Shown here in pieces: positions 10,099 through 19,385 of a DNA stretch of 56,603 bases. Positions within the stretch are counted from its first letter, which is position 1; each line of letters opens with the position of its first letter. The translations under genes were made by a program, and so were the position numbers. A model generated the notes under the pieces. That model saw only the letters and a list, made by a program, of their open reading frames with translations. It made no database searches and was not told the origin of the DNA. Source of the stretch: Opitutia bacterium (GTDB taxonomy: Bacteria; Verrucomicrobiota; Verrucomicrobiia; Opitutales; Coraliomargaritaceae); contig PKCJ01000080.1 of the NCBI GenBank assembly GCA_002862945.1, forward strand, positions 1-56,603. The letters are read 5' to 3'.

Positions 10099-10731
10099 AT
10101 GACAGAATCAAATTCCTCACGTCCTGTTCGCATTGGCATCGGAGGCCCTGTCGGCTCTGGTAAAACCATGCTCTTACTTCGACTTATCGAGAAGCTACAC
10201 CAGCGCTACTCTCTAGTCGCGATCACCAACGATATTTATACTAAAGAAGACGCGCAGTTTTTAGTCAAGAATAGCCCGATGGAAGCAAGTCGGATCCTAG
10301 GTGTTGAGACTGGTGGTTGCCCGCATACTGCGATTCGCGATGATACCAGTATGAATGAAGTCGCGATAGAAAATTTGATCATGCTACACCCAGATACCCA
10401 AGTGGTCATCATGGAAAGTGGCGGAGATAATCTGTCGGCAACTTTCTCGCCTGATTTAGTAGATGCTTTCATCTACGTGATCGATGTAGCCGAGGGCGAT
10501 AAAATCCCACGCAAAGGCGGCCCAGCAATCCGATATTCCGACCTCATGCTCATTAATAAGACTGAGTTGGCACCTTATGTTGGGGCCGATCTTGATGTGA
10601 TGGCGCGCGACTCTAAGATACAGCGCGAAGGGCGTCCTTTTGTTTTTTGTGATCTGAAGAGTTACAAGGGCTTAGATGAGATCGTTACTTGGCTAGAAAA
10701 AGAATGTTTCTTTGCGATTAAGGCTTTATGA
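10099..10731 (+). CDS. ureG: Urease accessory GTPase UreG
   Basis: 210-residue SIMIBI-class GTPase that drives nickel delivery to urease. The P-loop GIGGPVGSGKTMLL, switch I region TNDIYTKEDAQ, the conserved nickel-binding C-P-H motif in ETGGCPHTAIRDD, the metal-switch ESGGDNLSATFSPDL, and the guanine-specificity motif INKTELAP are all intact. It is followed by ureD with only four bases between stop and the chosen ATG. Confidence 0.97.
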   Translation: MTESNSSRPVRIGIGGPVGSGKTMLLLRLIEKLHQRYSLVAITNDIYTKEDAQFLVKNSPMEASRILGVETGGCPHTAIRDDTSMNEVAIENLIMLHPDTQVVIMESGGDNLSATFSPDLVDAFIYVIDVAEGDKIPRKGGPAIRYSDLMLINKTELAPYVGADLDVMARDSKIQREGRPFVFCDLKSYKGLDEIVTWLEKECFFAIKAL

Positions 10732-10735
10732 TCTA

Positions 10736-11596
10736 ATGTCCGTTTCAAGCACAGACTCACTTCCGGCTGGCATTGGTGTTTTTGGGGGCGCGCGTTTGCG
10801 CTATATGTTCGCTCCAGGGGTCGGGACTCGCTTGACGGAGCAGTGGGTGAGGCCACCTTTACACCTCGGTAAATCTTACCACGAGGATGCATGGGAGATC
10901 AGTATCCTGATGAGTCCTACCGCAGGCCTACTGGACAACGATTTGTTGGAGGTCGAAGCGACAGTTGCGGCAGGAGCGAATGCCGCGTTGATCAGCCCAG
11001 CAGCTTGCCGGGTGCATACTATGGATGCTGGATGCGCGACGATACGGCAGCACTACACAGTCGAATCGAGCGCGGTGCTTGATGTGTGGCCAGCGCCCTT
11101 AATTTTACAGAAGGATGCTTCGATTCGTCAGTTTACACGTCTCGATGTTGCTGCAGATGCGACCGTACTGCTCTGCGAGCTTGTATCCCCCGGACGAGCT
11201 GCCTTTGGCGAGGCTTTTGAATTTTCACAGTGGGACTCGCAGTTGCGCATTTATCGTGAGGGCTCTTTACTAGTTTATGAAAATTTTTGCTGTCAGCCCA
11301 AGCATGGCGATGTTGCTGATTGGCGGGCTTTGTATCCCTGCGGCAATTATGCAAGTTTCTACTTTTTGAGTCCTGAATCGTTGGGCGATATTATTCAAAT
11401 AATTCATGATTTAGAGACGCCAGATGCTATGATAGGCGCCAGTCCCCTGCGTGAAGGCGGTCTGGGTATTAAAATTTTGGCACGTGATGGGATCAGTCTT
11501 CGAAAAACGATTTTCTTGGTGCGGAACCTGCTTATAAACAAGTCGAAACTAAATTTTCCTCAAGCGCTGCATCGCGCGCAGACTTATTTTAATTAA
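10736..11596 (+). CDS. ureD: Urease accessory protein UreD (UreH)
   Basis: 286-residue scaffold that binds apourease and channels nickel from UreG. Family features include G-x-RLRYMFAPG near the start, the SPTAGLLDNDLLEV segment, SPAACRVHTMDAG, W-x-APLILQKDA and ELVSPGRAAFGEAF. The ATG at 10736 is chosen because it lies just after the ureG stop; a TTG at 10712 inside ureG is less likely. Placing ureD at the end of the operon (ABCEFGD) resembles Bacillus-type order, not Klebsiella (DABCEFG). Confidence 0.9.
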   Translation: MSVSSTDSLPAGIGVFGGARLRYMFAPGVGTRLTEQWVRPPLHLGKSYHEDAWEISILMSPTAGLLDNDLLEVEATVAAGANAALISPAACRVHTMDAGCATIRQHYTVESSAVLDVWPAPLILQKDASIRQFTRLDVAADATVLLCELVSPGRAAFGEAFEFSQWDSQLRIYREGSLLVYENFCCQPKHGDVADWRALYPCGNYASFYFLSPESLGDIIQIIHDLETPDAMIGASPLREGGLGIKILARDGISLRKTIFLVRNLLINKSKLNFPQALHRAQTYFN

Positions 11597-11612
11597 AATC
11601 CTACCGAGAACT

Positions 11613-12347
11613 ATGCATCTAATTCAAGGAAGCCTTGATTCATCCACCACCTTGTTAACGAGCGGTGCAGGCGTCATCGCATTAGGCTCGGTCTTTTATG
11701 GCTTGCGCCATCAACTTTACGTGAAGCAAATACCTTCACTGCTTGCCTTGAGTTGCCTAGTCTTTTTGGCCCAGATGATCAATTACCCAACAGGTTTTGG
11801 TTTTTCAATCCATCTGGTAGGCGCTTCGCTTTTGGCCATCTTATTTGGTCCCTTTGCTGCAATGCTTTCGATGGCCTCAATTTTGATACTGCAAGCCGGC
11901 TTCCTTGGAGATGGCTCATATGCCACCCTAGGTGCGAACTTTCTCAATATGGGTGTTGTGGCACCTTGGGTTGCTTATGGGCTCTTTCGGTTGATGCAGG
12001 GGCGCCGTTTCCCGCAAATGGATGCTGGTCAGCTTGTTGCCTTGGCCATTGCTTCTTTCGCTTCAATCATGGCCGCTTCGCTAAGTTTAAGCCTGATGCT
12101 GGGCACCCCAACTATGGAAATGTTTTTAATTTCGAGCGTTTGGGGACTCCTTGAGACTTTGGTAGCTGTAGCAGTCTTTGCTCTCTCCGTTCGTAGTGAG
12201 AATCGCCAGCTCAGTGTCGCTAGTCGATTGGCATTCCGACCAGTGGCTTTGATGTGTATTTTTACTCTCTGCCTCGTGCCATTTAGTTCTCATCAGCCGG
12301 ATGGTTTGGAGCATGTGCTTGAGATCTCACAAATATCGGTGGAGTAG
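11613..12347 (+). CDS. CbiM/NikM-like nickel transporter S component with PDGLE tail
   Basis: 244-residue polytopic membrane protein (about seven helices). The N-terminal Met-His pair and a second histidine in GFGFSIHLVGASL match the metal ligands of the CbiM/NikM substrate-binding components of ECF nickel and cobalt transporters. The C-terminus holds a PDGLE motif (HQPDGLEHV), the CbiN/NikN-like segment. It starts 16 bases after ureD, so it probably supplies nickel for urease. The ECF ATPase and T component are not adjacent, so energising proteins must be elsewhere or absent. Confidence 0.75.
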   Translation: MHLIQGSLDSSTTLLTSGAGVIALGSVFYGLRHQLYVKQIPSLLALSCLVFLAQMINYPTGFGFSIHLVGASLLAILFGPFAAMLSMASILILQAGFLGDGSYATLGANFLNMGVVAPWVAYGLFRLMQGRRFPQMDAGQLVALAIASFASIMAASLSLSLMLGTPTMEMFLISSVWGLLETLVAVAVFALSVRSENRQLSVASRLAFRPVALMCIFTLCLVPFSSHQPDGLEHVLEISQISVE

Positions 12348-12375
12348 AGTTATCTTTCAGTTTCTTAGATAGCAT

Positions 12376-13425
12376 TCATGTTTTCAGCATTAGTTCGCGG
12401 CGGCGGAGTTGGAGCCACAGATTCCAAGCGTGCTTCTTTAATATTTCACGGGCATTTTCAATTTCGGCTTTGCGAGCTTCGAGGTTCTCATTGGCTATAC
12501 TAGAGAGATCGTCGAGATTGTAGAGGTAAACGTTCTCAACTTCTTCCACTGCTGGATCGACGTCGCGAGGCATGGCGAGATCGATAAGGAAGCAAGGACG
12601 TTCGGGGCGTTGTTTCATGGTAAGGGCAATTACCTTTTTATGGAGCAGAGCTTTGGGAGCAGCGGTGGAGCAGATGATGATGTCAAAGTGCTCTAGATGT
12701 GCGGTGAAATCCTCAAAGTGGATGGCTGCGCCACCTAGACCGTGAGCAAGTTTGTGCGCATTCTCGAAGGTGCGGCTACTCACGGTTATGTCGCCTACTC
12801 CTCGGCTCTTGAGCGCTTGAGCAGTCTTTTCGCTGACTTCGCCACTTCCGAGGAGGAGGACACGGCTGCCATTTAGCTTGCCAAAGATGCGGCTGGCTAG
12901 ATCAACCACAACGTTGCCAATGCTAACTTGCCCTCGAGTGATCCCTGTTTGAGTGCGCGCGTCTTTCGCAGCTTGGAAGCTTTTCTCGAAGAGCCGGTTG
13001 AGCACCTTACCCGTGCAGTCGGCGTTGTGTGCGGCGGCGTAGGTTTGTTTGATTTGTCTGAGGATCTCGGTCTCGCCCACCATCTGCGAGTCGAGCCCTG
13101 CGGATACCTCGAGTAAGTGCTGGAGCATTGCTAAATTACTATGGCAATAGGCGTATTGACTAAAGAGCTCTTCGGAGACGTTCTGTTTGTCGCAAAAGAG
13201 CCCACGTATTTCTTCGACGCGCTCAATACAATCCGCGACGCCGTAAATTTCGAGACGGTTGCAGGTGTTGAGTACGAGGCATTCGCGGATGGCCTCGTGC
13301 TGGTGTAGCAGTTTTTGTAGGTCGAGCGCTTGAGACTGCGTGAGCGCAAAGCGCTCGCGCACTTCCAGCGGGGTCGCGTGGTGCGAGGTGCCTAACACAA
13401 ACAGAGATTCCAATACTTCACTCAT
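12376..13425 (-). CDS. hemA: Glutamyl-tRNA reductase (short form)
   Basis: 349-residue enzyme that reduces glutamyl-tRNA to glutamate-1-semialdehyde, the first step of C5 tetrapyrrole synthesis. The catalytic cysteine sits in [11 protein letters not shown] (about residue 55), with tRNA/substrate motifs [17 protein letters not shown], the [16 protein letters not shown] segment and the NADPH site [13 protein letters not shown]. It stops within the long spinal helix and lacks the usual C-terminal dimerisation domain found in about 420-residue family members. The ATG at 13425 is preferred over a TTG six bases upstream. It lies downstream of a CcsA/HemX-like gene. Confidence 0.9.
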   Translation of the reverse strand: MSEVLESLFVLGTSHHATPLEVRERFALTQSQALDLQKLLHQHEAIRECLVLNTCNRLEIYGVADCIERVEEIRGLFCDKQNVSEELFSQYAYCHSNLAMLQHLLEVSAGLDSQMVGETEILRQIKQTYAAAHNADCTGKVLNRLFEKSFQAAKDARTQTGITRGQVSIGNVVVDLASRIFGKLNGSRVLLLGSGEVSEKTAQALKSRGVGDITVSSRTFENAHKLAHGLGGAAIHFEDFTAHLEHFDIIICSTAAPKALLHKKVIALTMKQRPERPCFLIDLAMPRDVDPAVEEVENVYLYNLDDLSSIANENLEARKAEIENAREILKKHAWNLWLQLRRRELMLKT

Positions 13426-13443
13426 AGTCAAAATGAAGCGCGA

Positions 13444-14304
13444 TTATCGCTCGACCTGGGTGGGCAATCCTTCAGTTATGGTTTCGGTTTCTCGAGCTGA
13501 TTGCACGGGCCAGAGTGAGGTCATTGCAAGAATGAACAAAGCAATTGTGGCAATCGCGTGGCGGCGGGTGACGAGTTTTTTTTGTTTACGCAATATAAAT
13601 ACTGTCAGGTAACCTAGCCAGATGAGGCAGGTGGCAGTCAGCTTAAATACTGGCACAAGTTCAAAGTTACTGACCCAAAAGACTGCTCCGAAGGCTAGTG
13701 AGGCGGTCAGGACGATGACGCCAGTTAAAAGTAGGCGTTCGGCCATTAGGTCGAGCTGCTGTAAGGAGGGCAGGTATCGGTAAATACCTTTGAATTGCTT
13801 TGTCTTGAGCCCGTGCTCCTGGATTAGGAACATGATTGAGACGAGCGAAAGAATAGCGAAGAAGCCGTAACTAAATATGGCGAGCGCGGCATGCAACTCG
13901 ATCCAGTGATTACCTCCGAAAATGCCTAGCGGATAGGCACGATCCCATGATGGAATAATAAAAGAACCTGCACTGAGTATTGTAGCGAGCCCTGCGGTGA
14001 AGCCACCGAGTAGTCGCAATCGAAAGGTGGGACCTATAATGAAAAAGAGAAGTACGAGTGACCACGCAAGGAACTGTGCGATTTCAAATGGATTGCCAAG
14101 CGGACATGCTTTTATCTCGGCACCGCGCAGGTTGAGCGCGAGCGTCTGGATTAGGAAACCGCCGCAGAGCAGGGCAAACATTATAGTGCGAGAGTAAGCG
14201 CGACGCATTAACAATACGATTAGAGCAAACAAAAACGCGCCTCCATAGACGGCAGCGGCGACCTTGAAGGCTGAGCCAGCGGTTATAGTGATTTCGTTGA
14301 ACAT
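13444..14304 (-). CDS. CcsA/HemX-family cytochrome c assembly membrane protein
   Basis: 286-residue protein with eight or so hydrophobic helices. The central region [23 protein letters not shown] resembles the heme-handling CcsA/CcmC family core, with conserved His in the periplasm-facing loop. Proteins of this family next to hemA are called HemX and are thought to affect GluTR level or heme export. Its stop is 18 bases upstream of the hemA start on the same strand, so the two are probably cotranscribed. Whether it acts in cytochrome c maturation or as HemX cannot be decided from sequence. Confidence 0.75.
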   Translation of the reverse strand: MFNEITITAGSAFKVAAAVYGGAFLFALIVLLMRRAYSRTIMFALLCGGFLIQTLALNLRGAEIKACPLGNPFEIAQFLAWSLVLLFFIIGPTFRLRLLGGFTAGLATILSAGSFIIPSWDRAYPLGIFGGNHWIELHAALAIFSYGFFAILSLVSIMFLIQEHGLKTKQFKGIYRYLPSLQQLDLMAERLLLTGVIVLTASLAFGAVFWVSNFELVPVFKLTATCLIWLGYLTVFILRKQKKLVTRRHAIATIALFILAMTSLWPVQSARETETITEGLPTQVER

Positions 14305-14412
14305 TAGAGAGTTCTAGCTGTTGAGTTTCAGCGAGGTCTTTACAAACTATATTCAGAAGTATTTTTGGCCTAATTTAATACGGTTATCATTAGTCAAGCC
14401 ACTTCTTCTTTT

Positions 14413-15486
14413 TCATGACTTACGCTCAACGTAGGCGGGCGGTGTGGCCTTCGGGCTTTCGTAGGTGCCGTCGCGCCAGTCTTGCACCTTCTGTGCTAGG
14501 AAATCCATAAAGGCAGGGGATTCGTTCAGGCAGGGGATTTGCTCAAAGCTTTCGCCGCCGGATTTGAGGAAACTGTCGCGCCCTTGCATCGCGATCTCTT
14601 CTAGAGTCTCGAGGCAGTCTGCGGTGAAAGCAGGGCAAATCACTTTGACCTTCTTGTGTCCTTCTTTGGCTAATTGCTCTAAAGTCTTGTCGGTATAGGG
14701 CTGCAACCAAGGCTCGCGACCGAGGCGGCTCTGGAAGGTGATCATGTATTTGTCTTTCGGCAAATTGGCTGCGGCTACGAATTTTTCTACCGTCATTGCG
14801 CACTGGTGACGGTAGCAGGTGGCGTGAGCAGGGTGGCAAGTGTTGCAACAGTCGTGGGTGGTCAAGCAGTGTTTGTGAGAAGGGTCGCCTTTAACTAGGT
14901 GGCGCTGTGGGATGCCATGAAAGGAGAACACTAGCTTGTCAAAGTCGTGACCTTCGATCGAGGGTTGCGCACGGGCAATCATAGCGTCGATGTAGCCTGG
15001 CTCTTGATAGAAGGGTTGGAGTAGCGTTGTATTGAGTTCGGGCTTCTGCTCGTTGACAGCATCCATCAGCGCGACTACTGCAGTTTCGTAGCTAGACATG
15101 GCGTAGTGCGGATACATTGGTATGATGAAGAGGTCGTCCACGCCTTGATCGAGTAGTCGCTTGAGCGCGTCGGGTGTCGAAGGGTTGCCGTAGCGCATGC
15201 CGACCTCGACAGGGATATCCAGCTTTGCGGCGAGTGCTTTTTGCTGCCTGAGTGAGGTAATAACGAGCGGCGAGCCGTCTTCTTGCCAGATTTCTTCGTA
15301 AGCCTCAGCAGACTCGCGCGGGCGGGTAGGCAAGATCAGGCAGTTGACCAAAAACCAGCGAATCGCAAAGGGCGCGTCGAGTACACGACCGTCCATGAGA
15401 AATTCGCGCAGATAGCGACGGACGTCGCTGACTTCGGTGGAATCAGGCGAGCCGAGGTTAAGGAGAATGACGCCTTGTTTAGACAT
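14413..15486 (-). CDS. hemH: Ferrochelatase
   Basis: 357-residue enzyme that inserts Fe(II) into protoporphyrin IX to form heme. The N-terminus [12 protein letters not shown] and the catalytic-histidine motif [11 protein letters not shown] are canonical, as are [16 protein letters not shown] and [15 protein letters not shown] cysteine-rich loop ([19 protein letters not shown]) follows the catalytic motif, in the position where many bacterial enzymes have extra cysteines. It is transcribed toward the ccsA-like and hemA genes and forms a heme cluster with them. Confidence 0.95.
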   Translation of the reverse strand: MSKQGVILLNLGSPDSTEVSDVRRYLREFLMDGRVLDAPFAIRWFLVNCLILPTRPRESAEAYEEIWQEDGSPLVITSLRQQKALAAKLDIPVEVGMRYGNPSTPDALKRLLDQGVDDLFIIPMYPHYAMSSYETAVVALMDAVNEQKPELNTTLLQPFYQEPGYIDAMIARAQPSIEGHDFDKLVFSFHGIPQRHLVKGDPSHKHCLTTHDCCNTCHPAHATCYRHQCAMTVEKFVAAANLPKDKYMITFQSRLGREPWLQPYTDKTLEQLAKEGHKKVKVICPAFTADCLETLEEIAMQGRDSFLKSGGESFEQIPCLNESPAFMDFLAQKVQDWRDGTYESPKATPPAYVERKS

Positions 15487-15544
15487 GATCTAAGAGAGGT
15501 CTTCTGGGGTGGCTTTGTCAAACTGAAGTATATAATTGAAAGCC

Positions 15545-15685
15545 CTAAGAGCGATTAAATAGTATGCGAATCGGGGTCAATAGCACAGGAAGCAATGCGG
15601 TGATGGCTACAATAATATTCAATCGTCTCAGAGCGCGGTTTCGAATTTCGAGCTCTTCCTTCTTGATTAGGCTCCAGAGAAACAC
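15545..15685 (-). CDS. Possible small membrane protein (46 aa)
   Basis: In the 336-base gap between hemH and the recO-like gene, the minus strand has a frame from a GTG at 15685. It encodes a charged amphipathic N-half (LIKKEELEIRNRALRR) followed by one membrane helix (LNIIVAITALLPVLLTP) and a basic tail. The frame stays open further upstream without an ATG, so it may instead be the remnant of a longer gene. No family is recognised and no ribosome binding site is seen. The rest of the gap shows nothing else. Confidence 0.3.
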   Translation of the reverse strand: MFLWSLIKKEELEIRNRALRRLNIIVAITALLPVLLTPIRILFNRS

Positions 15686-15822
15686 ATTATTTTTTAATGT
15701 TTTGCTCAGGTTATCGTCGATTTTGGCAATACCAAATCGAGCGTTTTACTAAAATAGTAAGATGTAGGTTAAGTTATTTTTTTAACAAGCTTCTGGGCGT
15801 CGCATAATGGAAAATTGAAATT

Positions 15823-16437
15823 TTAATCCGGTATAATTAGGTCGGTCTGGTGACGCATCCACTGAGTTAAGTCTTGCTCGATGCTTTCGCAGGTTTTCTG
15901 TTCGGCTTTATCGATGTGAGCAGGAGAGGGCTTGCAGAGTAGGCGTTTGGCAGTTTCTCTAAAGTCCGCTCGGAGTGTTGGCCACCACGATTCTCGCACG
16001 GGGTAGCCCTCGTCTTTGAGTAGTAGGTAGACGCTTTTTAATAAAACAACATCGGGTGCCTTTCCTGCCGCAAAAGCATCAAACGCTCGCTCAGTTAGCG
16101 TGAAGAGCCATTTTGATTCGGGCATATGAGAGGCATTCGCCACAAGTAACTGGCTCAGTCGTGAGGCACTGCGCAAGCTGCGGTAGTTCTGCCCGATGAC
16201 TTCGCGGCGCTGCCTAAGTTGATACTCTTTAACAAAGCGCATGGTGCCTTGTTGAGAAGTTTCCAAAAGGATTACCGCTGTGTCAAAAAGGTCAGGTATA
16301 GTTGAGGAATTGGCTTTTTTCGAGACACGCTTCATGCAGAGAAAGATGCCGCTCTCTACGGTAAGCACGTAGAGTTTGATGAAGGACTCGCCGCTTGGTT
16401 CCGTTTTGAGCACCAAGGCTTCTTCATGCTCAAGCAT
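15823..16437 (-). CDS. recO: RecO-like DNA repair protein
   Basis: 204-residue protein matching the plan of RecO: an N-terminal OB-like domain (ALVLKTEPSGES-IKLYVLTVESG-LCMKRVSKK) and a helical C-terminal part. RecO assists RecF/RecR in loading RecA onto SSB-coated single-stranded DNA. No zinc-ribbon cysteines are evident, and the overall similarity is weak, so the name rests on architecture. The ATG at 16437 overlaps the end of the upstream DUF502 gene by eight bases, which supports this start over one 87 bases upstream. Confidence 0.55.
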   Translation of the reverse strand: MLEHEEALVLKTEPSGESFIKLYVLTVESGIFLCMKRVSKKANSSTIPDLFDTAVILLETSQQGTMRFVKEYQLRQRREVIGQNYRSLRSASRLSQLLVANASHMPESKWLFTLTERAFDAFAAGKAPDVVLLKSVYLLLKDEGYPVRESWWPTLRADFRETAKRLLCKPSPAHIDKAEQKTCESIEQDLTQWMRHQTDLIIPD

Positions 16438-17116
16438 CTCTCTTGGGGGCGCTGCCCTCAGCTTGAGTCGGGTTGTTGATCGATACCGAGTCGCCTGTTT
16501 TTGGATCCGGTACGACTGCGCCACCCGAGATGATCAGTTTCATGCCGTCGGCGATGTTCATTTTCAGTCGCGTAATGTCTTCTTCGGGTAGCATCAGAAG
16601 GAACCCACTCGTCGGATTTGGCGTGGTTGGGACGAATATGTTGACGATATGCTCGCCTGTATTTGCCTGTGTTTCACCCATAGCCGTGCTTGTTAGGAAG
16701 CCTAGGACGTAGCAGCGCTTTCTAGGATACTCAATCAGCACCACCTCTTGAAAGACGGCCTTTTCCTGCTGGCCGAAAGTATCGACGATCTGTTTGACCG
16801 TGCGATAGACCGTATTGATTAATGGCACTCGATCGAGCAAGCGCTCAAGGCCTACCAGTATGATGCGCCCCAGCACGAAACGAGAACCGTATCCGAGTAA
16901 TGTTATTAGTGAAAACACGACTAAGACCGAGGTCGTCTCTAACGCAAATTTCACAGCAGGCAAGCTACGCCACTCAGAATCAAAATACCAGAAGAAGAAC
17001 TGGCTAGCTGGATTCCCAAGTTTAACCAGCAAGAAATTGATCAGCATGAACGTGACGCCAAGAGGAAGAATGACGACAATGCCAGTAATGAATGCGTTTC
17101 TAAGAGAGCGTAACAT
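16430..17116 (-). CDS. DUF502 family membrane protein
   Basis: 228-residue protein with two N-terminal membrane helices (FITGIVVILPLGVTFMLINFLL and VLVVFSLITLLGYGSR) and a conserved soluble domain. The family segments RVPLINTVYRTVKQIVDTF, VVLIEYPRKRCYVLGFLT, NIFVPTTPNPTSGFLLMLP and KLIISGGAVVP identify DUF502, a widespread family of unknown function (related plant proteins are COV1/LCV). It overlaps the recO-like gene downstream, suggesting coupled translation. Confidence 0.88.
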   Translation of the reverse strand: MLRSLRNAFITGIVVILPLGVTFMLINFLLVKLGNPASQFFFWYFDSEWRSLPAVKFALETTSVLVVFSLITLLGYGSRFVLGRIILVGLERLLDRVPLINTVYRTVKQIVDTFGQQEKAVFQEVVLIEYPRKRCYVLGFLTSTAMGETQANTGEHIVNIFVPTTPNPTSGFLLMLPEEDITRLKMNIADGMKLIISGGAVVPDPKTGDSVSINNPTQAEGSAPKRDA

Positions 17117-17234
17117 AGTACAGATATGTTTTTATTTTGAACGTCGAACTTAATACGTCCAGTTTTGAATCTTAGAGAGTTTATCAGACATTGACTGCCT
17201 GTTGGCTCCTGTTTTCTGTCTTTTGTGAAATAAT

Positions 17235-17816
17235 ATGATCAATCTCCACCACAACTACGATGGTCTTATTTTTGATATGGATGGTACTCTCGCCGACACT
17301 ATGCCCACCCACTTTATAGCATGGTCGCGCGCCATGGCTGCGCAAGGTATCGAGTTCACTGAAGAACGCTTCTACGCGCTTGGTGGTGTGCCCGCTGTCG
17401 TGATCGTTGAAATGTTGGCCCAAGAGCAGGGCAAAACGGTTGATGCTAAACTTATTGCCAATGCAAAAGAGGAGCTTTTTCTTGAATTGCTTACAGATGT
17501 GCAGCCAGTCTTCCCCGTCAAAGCCATCGCCGAGTTTCACCGCGAGCTCATTCCGATGGCTGTCGCTACTGGCAGTCTTAACTGGATGGCGGAGAAGATA
17601 CTAAAAAGTCTTGGTATCCGTGACTGGTTTGGCGCCGTCGTCGGCGCTGACGATGTGCAATCCCCTAAGCCCGCGCCTGAGACCTACCTCCGTGCTGCTG
17701 AACTAATCGGTGTCGAACCCAAGCGCTGTCACGCCTTCGAGGATACTGAACTAGGTATGCAGTCCGCCCGTAATGCGGGTATGCAGGTGGTTGATATCAA
17801 TGTGCTGCTCGTTTGA
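17235..17816 (+). CDS. HAD-superfamily sugar phosphatase / beta-phosphoglucomutase-like
   Basis: 193-residue cytoplasmic HAD subfamily IA protein. Motif I is FDMDGTLADTMPTH (nucleophile Asp and general acid Asp), the small helical cap follows, motif II is the Thr in VATGS, motif III the Lys of SPKPAPETYL and motif IV AFEDTELGM. This pattern fits beta-phosphoglucomutase-like or fructose-1-phosphate/6-phosphogluconate phosphatases such as YqaB. The exact substrate cannot be told. It stands alone, divergent from the DUF502 gene and 212 bases ahead of lpxC-fabZ. Confidence 0.85.
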   Translation: MINLHHNYDGLIFDMDGTLADTMPTHFIAWSRAMAAQGIEFTEERFYALGGVPAVVIVEMLAQEQGKTVDAKLIANAKEELFLELLTDVQPVFPVKAIAEFHRELIPMAVATGSLNWMAEKILKSLGIRDWFGAVVGADDVQSPKPAPETYLRAAELIGVEPKRCHAFEDTELGMQSARNAGMQVVDINVLLV

Positions 17817-18028
17817 ATATCTCTGATGGACGCGCGTGCGTGCAGCTCTTCATAATCAACAGACTCGAAGAGTGTGCTCTGCGTCGGTGAGAAGGCGCTA
17901 AATGCTCAAATTTACCCTGTTCTGCCATGAAAACCCATGCTTTACATAAGAGTGTTCGAGCCTAGGCTAAGGACTTTGTAAAATTTGTGTGTCCTTGCTG
18001 ATGCGCACTCCCATCTTGCCTATTTTTT

Positions 18029-19354
18029 ATGAAACAACGCACCATCCTGAGGGAAGTCTCGATTAAGGGTAAATCTTTGCACACGGGAGAGGAAGTGAAC
18101 CTGACTCTGAAGCCCGGGCTTGAGAGCACTGGGGTCATTTTCCGCCGTATCGACCTCTTAGGTAAGCCCGAAATCCAGCCACTGATCGATCTTGTTGACG
18201 ACCTCGTGCGTAGCACTACCATCGCTGATGGCCATGCCAAAGTCCATACTATTGAGCATGTACTTAGTGCCCTCAGTGGCTGCGGTGTCGATAATGTCGT
18301 CATAGAGATGGACGCCAGCGAGCCACCGATCCTAGACGGCTCTGCCAAACACTTCGTCAACCTCATCCAGCAAGCTGAGCCTGTCGAGCAAGATGCCGAG
18401 CGCGAATACTTTGTCCTCGATGAGCCGATATCTGTGTCTCGTGGTAGTAGCTCCATTATCGCCCTGCCTCACGATGGCTTCCGCATAACCTGCACCTCTG
18501 CGGATGACCGTGGTATCCACACCCAGCACCTAAGCCTTGACCTAGATCCCGAGACCTACCTCGCTCAAGTGGCCCCTGCACGCACATTTACGATTTACGA
18601 AGATATCGAAGAGTTGCTCAAGCTTGGTAAGATCAAGGGGGGCAGTCTCGATAGTGCCATCGTGATTAAGGGTGACAAGATAGTCTCTAAGGAGCCACTA
18701 CGCTTTAAGGACGAATTTGTCCGTCATAAAATTCTAGATATAGTAGGCGACATCACGCTCGTGGGCATGCCGATCAAAGCCCACATCGTGGGGGTTCGAC
18801 CAGGTCACGCTCTTAATGCAGAGCTGTCCAAAATGCTACGAAAAAAGCTATTGGAAAAGAAGAGGGGAGCCACAGTAGCCAAGAAAGTCCTGCCCGTTGA
18901 GTCCCACGAAAAGACGATCGATATTCGAGGGATACTCAATCTCCTTCCGCACCGTTATCCGTTTGTGATGATCGACCGTGTGGTCGAGATCGTGAGCGAC
19001 GACGAACTGCTTGCACTTAAGAATGTGACTATCAACGAACCATTCTTTCAAGGACACTACCCTGGTCGCCCAGTGATGCCCGGTGTCCTCCAAGTTGAGG
19101 CGATGGCTCAGGCCGCCGGGGTTTTATTACTGCGCAAGCTTCCTGCGGATGAGAACAAGATCGCGTTCTTTATGAGTGTCGACAAGGTCAAGTTTCGCCA
19201 AGCTGTGGAGCCCGGCGACTCGATTGAAATTCGGGTGAAGTTGGTCAAGATCCGCGGCAACAAGATTGCCACAGCCACTGGCGAGTGCAAGGTAGGTGGT
19301 AAACTTGTTTCCAGTGCCCAGCTCATGTTCATGCTGGCTGATGCCACGGATTAA
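18029..19354 (+). CDS. lpxC/fabZ: Bifunctional LpxC (UDP-acyl-GlcNAc deacetylase) / FabZ (hydroxyacyl-ACP dehydratase)
   Basis: 441-residue fusion. Residues 1 to about 280 are LpxC, the zinc deacetylase committing lipid A synthesis: [10 protein letters not shown] and [12 protein letters not shown] carry zinc ligands and catalytic residues. Residues about 295-441 are FabZ, which dehydrates 3-hydroxyacyl-[15 protein letters not shown], then the catalytic His and Glu in [20 protein letters not shown]. Such fusions are known in Bacteroidota, Chlorobi and Verrucomicrobiota. The fusion joins enzymes that compete for the same hydroxymyristoyl-ACP pool. lpxA follows 31 bases later. Confidence 0.95.
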   Translation: MKQRTILREVSIKGKSLHTGEEVNLTLKPGLESTGVIFRRIDLLGKPEIQPLIDLVDDLVRSTTIADGHAKVHTIEHVLSALSGCGVDNVVIEMDASEPPILDGSAKHFVNLIQQAEPVEQDAEREYFVLDEPISVSRGSSSIIALPHDGFRITCTSADDRGIHTQHLSLDLDPETYLAQVAPARTFTIYEDIEELLKLGKIKGGSLDSAIVIKGDKIVSKEPLRFKDEFVRHKILDIVGDITLVGMPIKAHIVGVRPGHALNAELSKMLRKKLLEKKRGATVAKKVLPVESHEKTIDIRGILNLLPHRYPFVMIDRVVEIVSDDELLALKNVTINEPFFQGHYPGRPVMPGVLQVEAMAQAAGVLLLRKLPADENKIAFFMSVDKVKFRQAVEPGDSIEIRVKLVKIRGNKIATATGECKVGGKLVSSAQLMFMLADATD

Positions 19355-19385
19355 TTCACTTCCTACCATTAAACGTAATTTTCCT

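Noticed and set aside
17817..18028. Possible small RNA or gene between the HAD phosphatase and lpxC-fabZ.
   Set aside because: No stable stem with T-run, no frame of note; treated as ordinary upstream DNA.
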